A DNA stretch of 64,000 bases. It comes from Paenibacillus alkaliterrae (GTDB lineage: Bacteria > Bacillota > Bacilli > Paenibacillales > Paenibacillaceae). This document shows, piece after piece, positions 46,177 to 54,283 of the stretch (its first letter is position 1; each line of letters starts with the position of its first letter). The position numbers were made by a program, and so were the translations under genes. The stretch is taken from assembly GCF_021532375.1 (NCBI RefSeq), contig NZ_JAKGAP010000002.1, positions 62,001 through 126,000 on the forward strand, written 5' to 3'. Below the pieces are notes generated by a model. That model was not told the origin of the DNA. It did not search any database and saw only the letters and a list, made by a program, of their open reading frames with translations.

Positions 46177-46464
46177 GTGAGTTACCAAAAGTACGGCATA
46201 CGGCCGCAGCTCGTCGAGCGTGTCAAATTTAAATTAAAAAACCCTGTTACGAAGGATCGGATTAGGGAGCTTCTGGGAAACGTGACGAAGGTTGATTTGC
46301 AGGACCGGCCGAAGGTCAGGAAGCTTGTGAAATCGGCAGCCGTTATTTTGCAGGAGCAGCTTACAGATACGCAGGAAGATCAAATCGTCGCCTTCGTAAT
46401 GGGACAAAAAATCGATCCCAACAACACGTTTCATTTGCTGAAGCTGTGGGGGATGTTTCGCTGA
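46177..46464 (+). CDS. SpoVIF-like sporulation protein
   Basis: 95 residues. The pattern ITKDRIRELLGNV-like KDRIRELLGNVTKVDLQD followed by KVRKLVKSAAVILQEQ and EDQIVAFVMGQKID is similar to stage VI sporulation protein F (YjcC type), which acts late in coat assembly and germination. Start GTG 46177 because GGAGGTG at 46162-46168 is eight bases upstream. The family call is by eye and moderate. Confidence 0.7.
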   Translation: MSYQKYGIRPQLVERVKFKLKNPVTKDRIRELLGNVTKVDLQDRPKVRKLVKSAAVILQEQLTDTQEDQIVAFVMGQKIDPNNTFHLLKLWGMFR

Positions 46465-46490
46465 CCGTAACAGGTCGGCGATTTTTTTTG
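46460..46490 (+). terminator. Terminator after the SpoVIF-like gene
   Basis: A 7-bp stem GCTGACC / GGTCGGC is followed by eight T. The left arm overlaps the stop codon. Confidence 0.85.
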
Positions 46491-46495
46491 TACGG

Positions 46496-46672
46496 CTACC
46501 ATAGCTCCAGCTGCTCACCTGCCTCAAACGGCTCGATGAGAGAGGCGTCGTCGTTACGCACACTGCCTACAGAGCAGGATACGGCATAAGCCTCGAGCTC
46601 GTCCGCATCGTACGGACGCAGGAGTGGTGTCAACTGTTCTGCATCCGTTAATGAACGATCCAACCAGATTGT
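46496..46672 (-). pseudogene. C-terminal remnant of an SRAP (YedK/YoqW/HMCES) gene
   Basis: About 57 residues open on the minus strand match the end of SOS-response-associated peptidases: WLDRSLTDAEQLTPLL, RPYDADELEAYAVS, then VGSVRNDDASLIEP. The catalytic N-terminal Cys and His/Glu of this ~220-residue family are missing; upstream sequence in all frames gives no more of the domain. SRAP proteins crosslink to abasic single-stranded DNA. It is therefore a decayed gene. Confidence 0.75.
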
Positions 46673-46801
46673 CCTTATTATACAACGCCAATTCGAGAAG
46701 CGCATATGCTGCTTATATGGTATGGCCAACCGCTCCGTGGAGGATACTGGTTAATACAGGTATGACAGATAACGATGACGTCTGAACAAGGAGCGCTGAC
46801 G

Positions 46802-48115
46802 ATGGACGACAAGGATGGGGTTCGAATGCATCGCCGGTCAATCGGCTATTGGCTGGGGCAGCTGCTTGCGCTGCCAGGCGTGGCGTTCGACTATGCGGCA
46901 GGGAAATGGGGGGCAATGAGCGCTTCGCACTCGATGGTTGCAGAGGCGGTACCGCTGCAGCTCTCGCAAGCTGCGGTAGCGAAGCTTACGGCTGCATGGA
47001 CAAAGCTCGGCGGTTCTGCCGCTGATTGCCAGGTATCCGCCGCCTTTACCGCGGAAGAGCTCGCTCTCATTGCCCGCATTCGAGCGGAAACCGCGGCCTG
47101 CAACCGGAATAACGTAACGCGAACCGAAGCTTATCGCTCGGTTTATTTTCGCACGCCGGAGCTGCATTGGTCGCTGCTTGCGCATATGGTATCGCGTAAC
47201 GGCGGCTGGAACATGACGGATTTGCAGGGAGAGTGGCTTCCGCTTCTCCTTAGTTCCGAGAAGAGGGAGGCCTTATTCCGATTTCTGGAGCAGGCGAACG
47301 CGTTTATTTTCCAAGACGCTTATCCCCAGCTAAGGCTCTGCGAATGGAGCCTGCGGGAAGGGCGGAGCTTATTCCATCTGCTGCCCGCGTTCGGCGTTTC
47401 GAGGTTCATGCTGCCGGCATGGAAGCAATTTTGGCGTGAACGGGATCCCGTGCCGCTAACGATTGCCCTCATTGTTAATGAGCAGCATTATATCGAGCGG
47501 AGAGTCGTGCAGCAGCCGTATTTTCGCGATAAGGTGCTCCATACCTTGTTTTTTGGTTTGCAGTCGCTGCTGCAGCTTAACGGCGTGGTTTTCCCCTACG
47601 GGAGCGGGCAAGAAACAGAAAGGGGCGACGGTGCAGCGGCGCTGCGGCTTTCGGGACTCATCTTGGAGCGGTTCGAGCATTTGAAGGAGCGTATCGAATT
47701 CGGAAAGCGGCTGTATGCGATGTTGTTCGGCATTCCGCGCGTTTATGAGGGCGCACGGAGCTTCGCGGGTGCGATTAAGCATACGGGCTCGCGTGCCGAC
47801 TACGCGCCGCATCTGTTCGCGAAGGTGCGTCATCAGCCGCCCGGGGGCATCTATGCAGAGCGGCTGCTCGGCGGTAGCCTGAAGCCCGGCGCGGAGCCGA
47901 TCTACAGCCCGGAGCTTTGCGCGGCGTGGAGCGACCGGCCGCTGGAGACGCCCGGGCACGGCGATTGGTTTCGTTCGACGGCCGATGCAGTGCCTTATTT
48001 CCAGAAGCTGCCGCTGCCGCATAGGTTTGAAATTACGAATGAATACGGGCTTATGCTCAATAAGATCGAGCTGGCGGTGCTTGCGATGCAGCGGGGCGGT
48101 CAGGATCCGGAATGA
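46802..48115 (+). CDS. DUF2515 family protein (YppC-like)
   Basis: 437 residues. Family signatures: RNNVTRTEAYRSVYFRTPELHW, HMVSRNGGWNMTDL and ANAFIFQDAYPQL. The function of the family is unknown; no catalytic motif can be named, and no membrane segment is present. ATG 46802 has AAGGAGCG upstream; an in-frame ATG at 46775 lacks a site. It is convergent with the YolD/polymerase genes. Confidence 0.88.
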   Translation: MDDKDGVRMHRRSIGYWLGQLLALPGVAFDYAAGKWGAMSASHSMVAEAVPLQLSQAAVAKLTAAWTKLGGSAADCQVSAAFTAEELALIARIRAETAACNRNNVTRTEAYRSVYFRTPELHWSLLAHMVSRNGGWNMTDLQGEWLPLLLSSEKREALFRFLEQANAFIFQDAYPQLRLCEWSLREGRSLFHLLPAFGVSRFMLPAWKQFWRERDPVPLTIALIVNEQHYIERRVVQQPYFRDKVLHTLFFGLQSLLQLNGVVFPYGSGQETERGDGAAALRLSGLILERFEHLKERIEFGKRLYAMLFGIPRVYEGARSFAGAIKHTGSRADYAPHLFAKVRHQPPGGIYAERLLGGSLKPGAEPIYSPELCAAWSDRPLETPGHGDWFRSTADAVPYFQKLPLPHRFEITNEYGLMLNKIELAVLAMQRGGQDPE

Positions 48116-48145
48116 AGCGGGATATCGCCGAATTACGGAGAACAC

Positions 48146-48472
48146 TTACTCATCCGCAATAGCCCCCACGATATCATGGATGGCGAACCATTCCCCGTCG
48201 ACCATAAAACGGCCATTCAGCTGATCGACGCGGTCCACGATGCCGATGACGGTCAGCTCCTCGACCGGATGGAACAGCCGCAGCGTAATTTGCTGCCGCA
48301 GCCGCAACGACTCGGTCACGGAGCGTACGACATGCTCCCACTCCTGCTCGTCAAGCTCGACGCGCTGCCGCAGCCGGAGTGCCGCCTCATGCTCATTAAT
48401 GGCGACCTTGTGCTCGGGCAGCATCATGCGGCTCGATTCCCAAAGTCCGTTTCCTTCCAGCTTCTTTCTCAT
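48146..48472 (-). CDS. YolD-like family protein
   Basis: 108 residues, matching the small YolD family that accompanies Y-family polymerases (UvrX/YqjW operons): N-terminal GNGLWESSRMMLPEHK and RLFHPVEELTVIGIVD in the body. Function unknown, probably an accessory of the polymerase. Its start overlaps the polymerase stop by 4 nt (ATGA), so the two are translationally coupled. Confidence 0.9.
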   Translation of the reverse strand: MRKKLEGNGLWESSRMMLPEHKVAINEHEAALRLRQRVELDEQEWEHVVRSVTESLRLRQQITLRLFHPVEELTVIGIVDRVDQLNGRFMVDGEWFAIHDIVGAIADE

Positions 48473-49734
48473 TTGTAATGTCCTCCAATTTTCTCGGAGC
48501 GGTGCCCGGCCTGCCCGGCAGGGGTAATCGAAACCGCTCTTAAAATAATAGCATCACCGTACTTCCGCTTAATCGCATCCGTCGCCCTCTCAAGCGCCAT
48601 CGTCTTCTCGCGATGCGGATCGAACAACGAAAGCTGATATTCATCATCAGCCGAAAATTGCGAGAGGCTGACGCCAACCTTCCTCACCGGGCAGCCGTCC
48701 CAGTGCCGCCGCAACAGCTCAACGGCCGCGCGATAAACCTGATTCGTCACGTTGGTCGGATCGTCCATCTTCATTTGGCGGCTGAAGCCGGTCGGCCGGT
48801 CATAGTCGGCTCCCATGCAGCCGACGGAAACGACATGGCCCATATACCCTTTCCCGCGGCAGCGCTGGCAGACGAGCTCGGTCAGCTCGAGCAGCACAAC
48901 CTTTATTTCCTCAAGCTTCCCATAATCACGCGGCAGCGTCATCATATGCCCGACCGACTGCGGCGCCACCTCGTGGGTGCCGGGGGTGACGGGGCTGTCA
49001 TCGATCCCGTTCGCCATACGCCAGTACAGCTCAGCGTTAATATCGGAATTTTTGCCGAATTTGCGCCGCATCATCAGCTTCAGCTTCTCCAGCGGCGTTT
49101 CGGCCAGCTTGCCGATCGTCTCCATGCCCATGGCGTTAAAATGGCGCGTCATGCGGCTGCCGACCATGAACATGTTGGCGATGGGCAATGTCCACAGCGT
49201 CTCATGAAGCTTATCCTTCGGCAGGACAAACACGCCTGAATCGTTTTTCTTGGCGTAGTTGTCGCAGGCCGTCTTCGCCAAAGCTTTGTTCTCGGAAATG
49301 CCGAAGCGGGTGTATATCCCAAGCTCCTCTTGAATTCGTGCCTGAATGATGCGTGCGAGCTCCTCCGGGGATCCGTATAAATGCAGCGAGCCCGTGACGT
49401 CGAGAAATTGCTCATCGATCGAATAAGGCTCGACGAGGTCGGTATACGATTGATAAATGCAAGTAATGATCATCGAAATGTCGATATACAGCTGCATACG
49501 CGGTCTAATGATGACGAGGTTCGGGCATTTGGCCAGCGAATCTCCGAGGCGCTCCGCAGTCGTTACCCCGAACGACTTGGCGATGGGGCAAGCGGCAAGA
49601 ATAATGCCGGATCTCCGCTCCGGATCACCCGCCACGACAACCGGCAAATCCCGATATTCGGGATGCTCCGCCTTCTCCACTGATGCGTAAAACGATTGGC
49701 AATCGGCAAGCATGACGACTCTGTCAAGAGACAT
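48469..49734 (-). CDS. Y-family translesion DNA polymerase (UvrX/YqjW-like)
   Basis: 421 residues from ATG 49734. Palm/finger motifs: MLADCQSFYASVEK (first metal Asp), then YSIDEQFLDVTGS (catalytic Asp-Glu), and a little-finger domain at the C-terminus. It resembles the Bacillus SOS polymerase UvrX rather than housekeeping DinB, given the YolD partner. No Shine-Dalgarno precedes 49734 or the GTG at 49743; initiation probably follows termination of the 17-codon leader ORF. Two LexA boxes lie upstream, so it should be damage-induced. Confidence 0.92.
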   Translation of the reverse strand: MSLDRVVMLADCQSFYASVEKAEHPEYRDLPVVVAGDPERRSGIILAACPIAKSFGVTTAERLGDSLAKCPNLVIIRPRMQLYIDISMIITCIYQSYTDLVEPYSIDEQFLDVTGSLHLYGSPEELARIIQARIQEELGIYTRFGISENKALAKTACDNYAKKNDSGVFVLPKDKLHETLWTLPIANMFMVGSRMTRHFNAMGMETIGKLAETPLEKLKLMMRRKFGKNSDINAELYWRMANGIDDSPVTPGTHEVAPQSVGHMMTLPRDYGKLEEIKVVLLELTELVCQRCRGKGYMGHVVSVGCMGADYDRPTGFSRQMKMDDPTNVTNQVYRAAVELLRRHWDGCPVRKVGVSLSQFSADDEYQLSLFDPHREKTMALERATDAIKRKYGDAIILRAVSITPAGQAGHRSEKIGGHYK

Positions 49735-49777
49735 AGACGACACAACCGATCAAGCCGAGCCATTTTTCCAATGTCAT
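49724..49777 (-). CDS. 17-codon leader ORF overlapping the polymerase start
   Basis: ATG 49777 is preceded by GGAGGGA at 49784-49790. It encodes MTLEKWLGLIGCVVYVS, then TGA at 49724-49726, 11 bases inside the polymerase gene. It is the only ribosome binding site between the LexA boxes and the polymerase, so it appears to be a coupling leader peptide. It could alternatively be a real small hydrophobic peptide. Confidence is limited by length. Confidence 0.6.
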   Translation of the reverse strand: MTLEKWLGLIGCVVYVS

Positions 49778-49796
49778 GATGCTTCCCTCCAGGCGA

Positions 49797-49808
49797 GAAC
49801 GTTTGTTC
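49797..49808. promoter_or_regulatory. LexA/DinR (SOS) box 1
   Basis: GAACGTTTGTTC fits the Bacillus LexA palindrome GAAC-N4-GTTC. It lies just upstream of the leader ORF of the polymerase operon. Confidence 0.85.
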
Positions 49809-49820
49809 TTATTATATACA

Positions 49821-49832
49821 GAACGCTCGTTC
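49821..49832. promoter_or_regulatory. LexA/DinR (SOS) box 2
   Basis: GAACGCTCGTTC, a second GAAC-N4-GTTC site 24 bp from box 1 (start to start). TATATAAT between the boxes on the minus strand may be the -10 element. Confidence 0.85.
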
Positions 49833-50017
49833 TTATTCTACAGGTTTTTTGTGGTTATTATTTACAGGGGTTGAAAGCCCGGCTTATGCGGTTCGAAGAA
49901 GCGTATTTTTCCATGAGCCGATGGATAAATTTTCAGAAGAACGTAAAAGATACCTTATATAATATTTCTGTCATTATGAAAGAAATAAGCAAATAGCAGC
50001 ATTAGGGCGGTGATGAA

Positions 50018-51649
50018 ATGCCATTTATGAAAGGGTTTAAAAAATCAAATAAAAAAACGAAGGCCGCTGCTCCAAGCCAGAAGTTAGCTGCCCATGAGCA
50101 CGATCAAATCAGCGGCAATCTTGAGGATACCATTGCGTTCATCAATGATTTATTGGGCGCAAATATGGATCTTACGGTGCGCCGGTTCCATGTGTTTGGC
50201 AAGTATCAGGCGGTTATGTATTATTTCTCCAATATGATTAATCAAACGGTAGTTAACACGGACATATTAAAGCCGCTCATGTACATCCCTCCGCATTTGG
50301 AAGGGAAAAATCTAGAAATCCAGCAGTTGGAAGAGGTATTGCTTAACGATACCCTTTATCACAGCGAGGCCAAAATGGAGAGTCAGCTGTCCACTCTGGT
50401 TGAGGGAATATTACGCGGAGATACAGTCGTAGCGATTGAAGGAATCAAAGAGGCGTTAATCATCGCAACTCGTACTATTGATAAGCGAGGCATTGATCAG
50501 CCTGCAACCGAGCAGGTCATTCGAGGGCCGCGTGAAGGCTTCATCGAAATGTTAGGAACCAATATAGGACTGCTTCGATATCGGTTACCATCGTCGGACC
50601 TTCGCATTGAATCAATGGAAATCGGTCGCCGAACCAAATCGAAGGTTGCCATTTGTTATATGGAAGGCATTACGAATCCCGAGCTTGTTAAGGAAGTGAA
50701 TACCCGACTGGCTAAGATTGATATCGATGCGGTGCTGGATTCAGGCTATTTGGAGCAGTTTATCGAGGATAATCATCTGTCGCCGTTTCCTCAGGTGCAG
50801 TACACGGAACGCCCCGATAAAATCGTTGCCAATTTATTGGAGGGCAGAGTTGCCATTCTGGTTGACGGTTCTCCGCTCGCATTGGTCGTTCCGACGGTAT
50901 TTAACCAATTTTATCAGACGGTGGAAGATTATACGGAACGATTTCTGATGATGAGCGCGGTCCGATTGGCCAGACTCGTGGCTTTGATGTTCTCATTGAT
51001 TTTCCCATCGTTATATGTCTCGATCATCTCCTTTAATCCCGAGTTGATTCCGACCGAGTTTGCGGTTGCTGTAGCCGGGGGACGAGCAGGCGTCCCTTTC
51101 CCTGCGGTCATAGAAGTGCTCATCATAGAAGTATCCATGGAAGTATTGCGGGAAGCGACGATCCGGCTGCCCCAGCAGGTCGGGGGAGCCCTCTCCATCG
51201 TCGGTGTGCTTGTTGTCGGACAAGCGGCCGTGGCTGCAGGCTTCGCCAGCCCCATCACCGTCGTCATCATCGCCTTAACGACAATCGGATCATTCGCAAC
51301 GCCGGCCTATAACGCGGCGCTGGCTTTGCGCCTTCTTAGATTTCCGCTTATTATGATGGCGGGTACCTTTGGCCTTTACGGCGTTATGATTGGTTTAATC
51401 CTTATCGCGAACCATCTCTTATCGCTCAAATCGTTTGGAGTGCCGTACTTAAGTCCGCTTGTACCCGGGAACTTTCAAGGTATGAAGGATTTGATCATAC
51501 GAGGACCTTTAAGCTGGATGAAAAACAGGCCTTCGTTCCTGAATCCGGTCGACAAAGTTAAAGTGGGTGATGTGACAGCGGGGGAAGCTCGAAACGGTTC
51601 CGATTCTGCACAGACCCCATCAACGAATGAAAAAGAGAAGGAGGGTTAA
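50018..51649 (+). CDS. GerA-family spore germinant receptor subunit A
   Basis: 543 residues. Soluble cytoplasmic N-terminal domains (~1-300) follow a Lys-rich start. The family block GPREGFIEMLGTNIGLLRYRL, then VAICYMEGITNPELV, is present. The C-terminal region (~310-490) has several membrane helices. It forms one receptor with B and C subunits in the spore inner membrane. ATG 50018 has GGGCGGTGATG upstream. First gene of receptor operon 1. Confidence 0.95.
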   Translation: MPFMKGFKKSNKKTKAAAPSQKLAAHEHDQISGNLEDTIAFINDLLGANMDLTVRRFHVFGKYQAVMYYFSNMINQTVVNTDILKPLMYIPPHLEGKNLEIQQLEEVLLNDTLYHSEAKMESQLSTLVEGILRGDTVVAIEGIKEALIIATRTIDKRGIDQPATEQVIRGPREGFIEMLGTNIGLLRYRLPSSDLRIESMEIGRRTKSKVAICYMEGITNPELVKEVNTRLAKIDIDAVLDSGYLEQFIEDNHLSPFPQVQYTERPDKIVANLLEGRVAILVDGSPLALVVPTVFNQFYQTVEDYTERFLMMSAVRLARLVALMFSLIFPSLYVSIISFNPELIPTEFAVAVAGGRAGVPFPAVIEVLIIEVSMEVLREATIRLPQQVGGALSIVGVLVVGQAAVAAGFASPITVVIIALTTIGSFATPAYNAALALRLLRFPLIMMAGTFGLYGVMIGLILIANHLLSLKSFGVPYLSPLVPGNFQGMKDLIIRGPLSWMKNRPSFLNPVDKVKVGDVTAGEARNGSDSAQTPSTNEKEKEG

Positions 51650-51653
51650 CTGC

Positions 51654-52775
51654 ATGGAAGAGCAGCGCCAGATTACGGTTATTCAAACAGCCGCCATACT
51701 TGTCAGTACGATTATCGGAGTGGGGGTGCTTCCGCTTCCGCTCTTTGCCGTCCGCGCGGGCGAATCGGCCGCTCCGCTGGTAACCCTTTTCGGTATGGCG
51801 GTTGCGTCAATCGGCTTGGTATTAATAACTTGGCTGGGCATGCGATTTTCGAATAAAACGATCATTCAATACAGTGAGGATATTATAGGGAAATGGGCAG
51901 CCAGGCTTGGGAGCCTTCTCATCATCGTCTTCTTCGCCGTGCTAACCTCGCTTACCGCCAGGGAATTCGGGGAAGTAGTCGTCACATCGGTTCTCAAATC
52001 AACACCCGTAGAAGTGACGGTCATCGTCATGCTGTTACTCGCAGCCATTTCTACACGCAATACGATTACCACCTTTGCCTATATCCATCATTTTTATTTT
52101 CCACTGCTTTTAGTTCCAATCCTATTAATTGCGTTTCTTTCCTTTAAAAATGCAGAGGTTATCAATCTCCAGCCCATATTTGGAAATGATCTGAAAGGCA
52201 TAATGATGGGCACCATGACAATTGCTGCCTTATTTCAAGGCTCTTTCATCCTGACAATGGTCATTCCTTCGATGCGCAAACCCGAGAAGGCGATGCTGGC
52301 AAGCTTCTGGGGAATGCTTATTGCGGGAGGCTTGTATTTATTAATCGTCGTGGCTGCGGTTAGCGTATTCGGCGCGGAAGAAATTAAGAATCTGCTCTGG
52401 CCGACGCTGGAATTAGCCAAAGCAACGTCGCTGCCGGCGAATATATTGGAACGGCTGGATGCGGCAGTTCTTGCGGTCTGGGTGACAGCTGTATTTACGA
52501 CGTTGCTTTCAAGCTATTTTTTTACTATTTATGCTATAACCCAATTATTTCGATTAGCCGATCACAAAATGTTTTCTTTTTTCCTTCTCCCATTTGTCTT
52601 CATCATGGCAATGCTGCCTCAAAACATTGTACAGATGTACGATATCATTGAAAACGTCGGACGAATTGGATTATACATTACGATCGGGTATCCAGGTCTG
52701 CTGTTCATGATTTCTATCCTACGCAAGAAGAGAGGGAATCAAAATGGAGACGAATCAATGGATAAAATCGGTTAA
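51654..52775 (+). CDS. GerB-family germinant receptor permease subunit
   Basis: 373 residues with about ten membrane helices of the APC/GerAB type; conserved start ITVIQTAAILVSTIIGVGVLPLP. It is the likely germinant-binding subunit. ATG 51654 has AAGGAGGG upstream; an in-frame start at 51627 overlaps subunit A. Its 3' end overlaps subunit C by 32 nt. Confidence 0.95.
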   Translation: MEEQRQITVIQTAAILVSTIIGVGVLPLPLFAVRAGESAAPLVTLFGMAVASIGLVLITWLGMRFSNKTIIQYSEDIIGKWAARLGSLLIIVFFAVLTSLTAREFGEVVVTSVLKSTPVEVTVIVMLLLAAISTRNTITTFAYIHHFYFPLLLVPILLIAFLSFKNAEVINLQPIFGNDLKGIMMGTMTIAALFQGSFILTMVIPSMRKPEKAMLASFWGMLIAGGLYLLIVVAAVSVFGAEEIKNLLWPTLELAKATSLPANILERLDAAVLAVWVTAVFTTLLSSYFFTIYAITQLFRLADHKMFSFFLLPFVFIMAMLPQNIVQMYDIIENVGRIGLYITIGYPGLLFMISILRKKRGNQNGDESMDKIG

Positions 52776-53979
52776 GCTGGTATGCGTCATGCTGATTACG
52801 GTTCCATTGCTCACAGGATGCTGGGATCAGCTTGAAATTGATGAGCGCGCTGTCGTTCTGGGGGTTTCCATCGATGTGGCCGGTGAGGATGCCGAACAAG
52901 AAGAAAGCGAGGTTGGACATGTTCAAGGGGCAGTCCCCGCACCGCGAAGCGGCATGGTACGGGTTGGAGTGCAAATTGCCCTTCCAGGGAGGATTCCTCT
53001 TGGACCGGGGGAAGGCGGAGGAAGTCAGGAGGATTCGCAGCAAACCGTCTGGGTCATTGAAGTAGTGGGTCACTCCATCAATGATGCCTTCATGAACTTG
53101 CAGCAGCAAATATCCAGCAAGCTATTCTTCGGACATTTGCGTGTCATCGTCATATCTGAGGCACTAGCCAAAAAAGGCTTGGAAAATGTGAACGATTACT
53201 TCCGCCGCAATTCGGAGGTGCGCAGAATGGCATGGATGATGATTTCGAAGGGACATGCGATGGGCTTAATGCGTGCTGCGCCTAAACTGGAACGAATGCC
53301 TACGCTGTATCTCATGTCAACCTTGGATGAAGGGATCAATTTGGGCAGGTTTCCAAAGGATTATTTAGGAATCTTTTGGAGCAATACGTCAAAGAAAGGA
53401 CAGGAAGGGTTTTTGCCTTATGTGGAAATGAAGAAGGAACAGAACGTCGAAATTATGGGCTTGGCCTATTTCAAAAACAATAGAATGGTCGGCGTAACGA
53501 AACCGCTTGAGATTGCCGGATATTTAGGGCTTAAAGGGGTCAACCCCGCGGGATATAGTGCGGTTATTAACCTGGAAGGAATGGATGAATCCGTAATGAC
53601 CAACGTCACCCAGCGCGGTTCGAAATTCGATCTTCAAATTAAAAACGGGCTGCCGCATTTTACAATAGACGTTAACCTTGAGGTGAATTTAGAGGAGAAA
53701 ATGAATGATGAGCAGCTCATAGATAATACGGAAACCATTAAATCAATCGACCGGAAGCAGGAAGAGGTCTCCGAAAAATTTTATAAGGATATAATAAGAA
53801 AAACACAGGAAAAAGGATCGGATATTTTCGGCTTCGGCGAATATGTGAGAGCGAAAAAACCGGGTTATTGGAATAAGCGAATCAAAACCAAGGAAAACTG
53901 GCAGCGCATGTATAAGGATGCAACATTCGATGTTAACGTTACGGTAAATGTTCGACGGATTGGAATGAAGGCAAAGTAA
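52744..53979 (+). CDS. GerC-family germinant receptor lipoprotein
   Basis: 411 residues. Lipoprotein signal with lipobox LLTGC (~23-27) then WDQLEIDERAVVLGV, the Ger(x)C start. An extra acidic and Gly-rich insertion sits at ~48-100 (EDAEQEESE..., GPGEGGGSQED), longer than in subunit C of operon 2. It lies on the outer face of the spore inner membrane. It overlaps the B subunit gene by 32 nt. Confidence 0.94.
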   Translation: METNQWIKSVKLVCVMLITVPLLTGCWDQLEIDERAVVLGVSIDVAGEDAEQEESEVGHVQGAVPAPRSGMVRVGVQIALPGRIPLGPGEGGGSQEDSQQTVWVIEVVGHSINDAFMNLQQQISSKLFFGHLRVIVISEALAKKGLENVNDYFRRNSEVRRMAWMMISKGHAMGLMRAAPKLERMPTLYLMSTLDEGINLGRFPKDYLGIFWSNTSKKGQEGFLPYVEMKKEQNVEIMGLAYFKNNRMVGVTKPLEIAGYLGLKGVNPAGYSAVINLEGMDESVMTNVTQRGSKFDLQIKNGLPHFTIDVNLEVNLEEKMNDEQLIDNTETIKSIDRKQEEVSEKFYKDIIRKTQEKGSDIFGFGEYVRAKKPGYWNKRIKTKENWQRMYKDATFDVNVTVNVRRIGMKAK

Positions 53980-54017
53980 ACGTTCGTATGCGGAAGTGCT
54001 AAGGAGACGGACAAACT

Positions 54018-54218
54018 ATGATTGGTGAAGGTTATACCGTGAGTTCCCTCAGTTACATTGTATTCTTATGCCTGATAAGCGGATTTTTAATCTTGCAGGC
54101 TGACGCAAGAGGTTATAAGGCGAAGGCGATGAACAAGGAAAAGAAAGTATCCCGTGTCATCGGCTGGCTGAATATCGTATTCGGGCTGCTTATGTTAATA
54201 GGGATGTTCGTCCTCTAA
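54018..54218 (+). CDS. Small two-helix membrane protein in germination operon
   Basis: 66 residues, with two membrane helices (~11-27 and ~46-66) and a basic loop (RGYKAKAMNKEKK). It is of the CLC_0170-like small protein type found in ger loci of clostridia and Paenibacillus; small D subunits of GerA operons are known to modulate receptor function. ATG 54018 with AGGAGACGG upstream. It is the fourth gene of receptor operon 1. Confidence 0.75.
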   Translation: MIGEGYTVSSLSYIVFLCLISGFLILQADARGYKAKAMNKEKKVSRVIGWLNIVFGLLMLIGMFVL

Positions 54219-54283
54219 GCCGATACATATTTGCACCCATAATGCGCCAAAATAGAAGCACCATGGAAACGAAAGGTGCCATT

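Noticed and set aside
49712-49996. 94-residue plus-strand reading frame
   Set aside because: It runs over the LexA boxes and the start of the polymerase operon, has no RBS and no recognisable motif.
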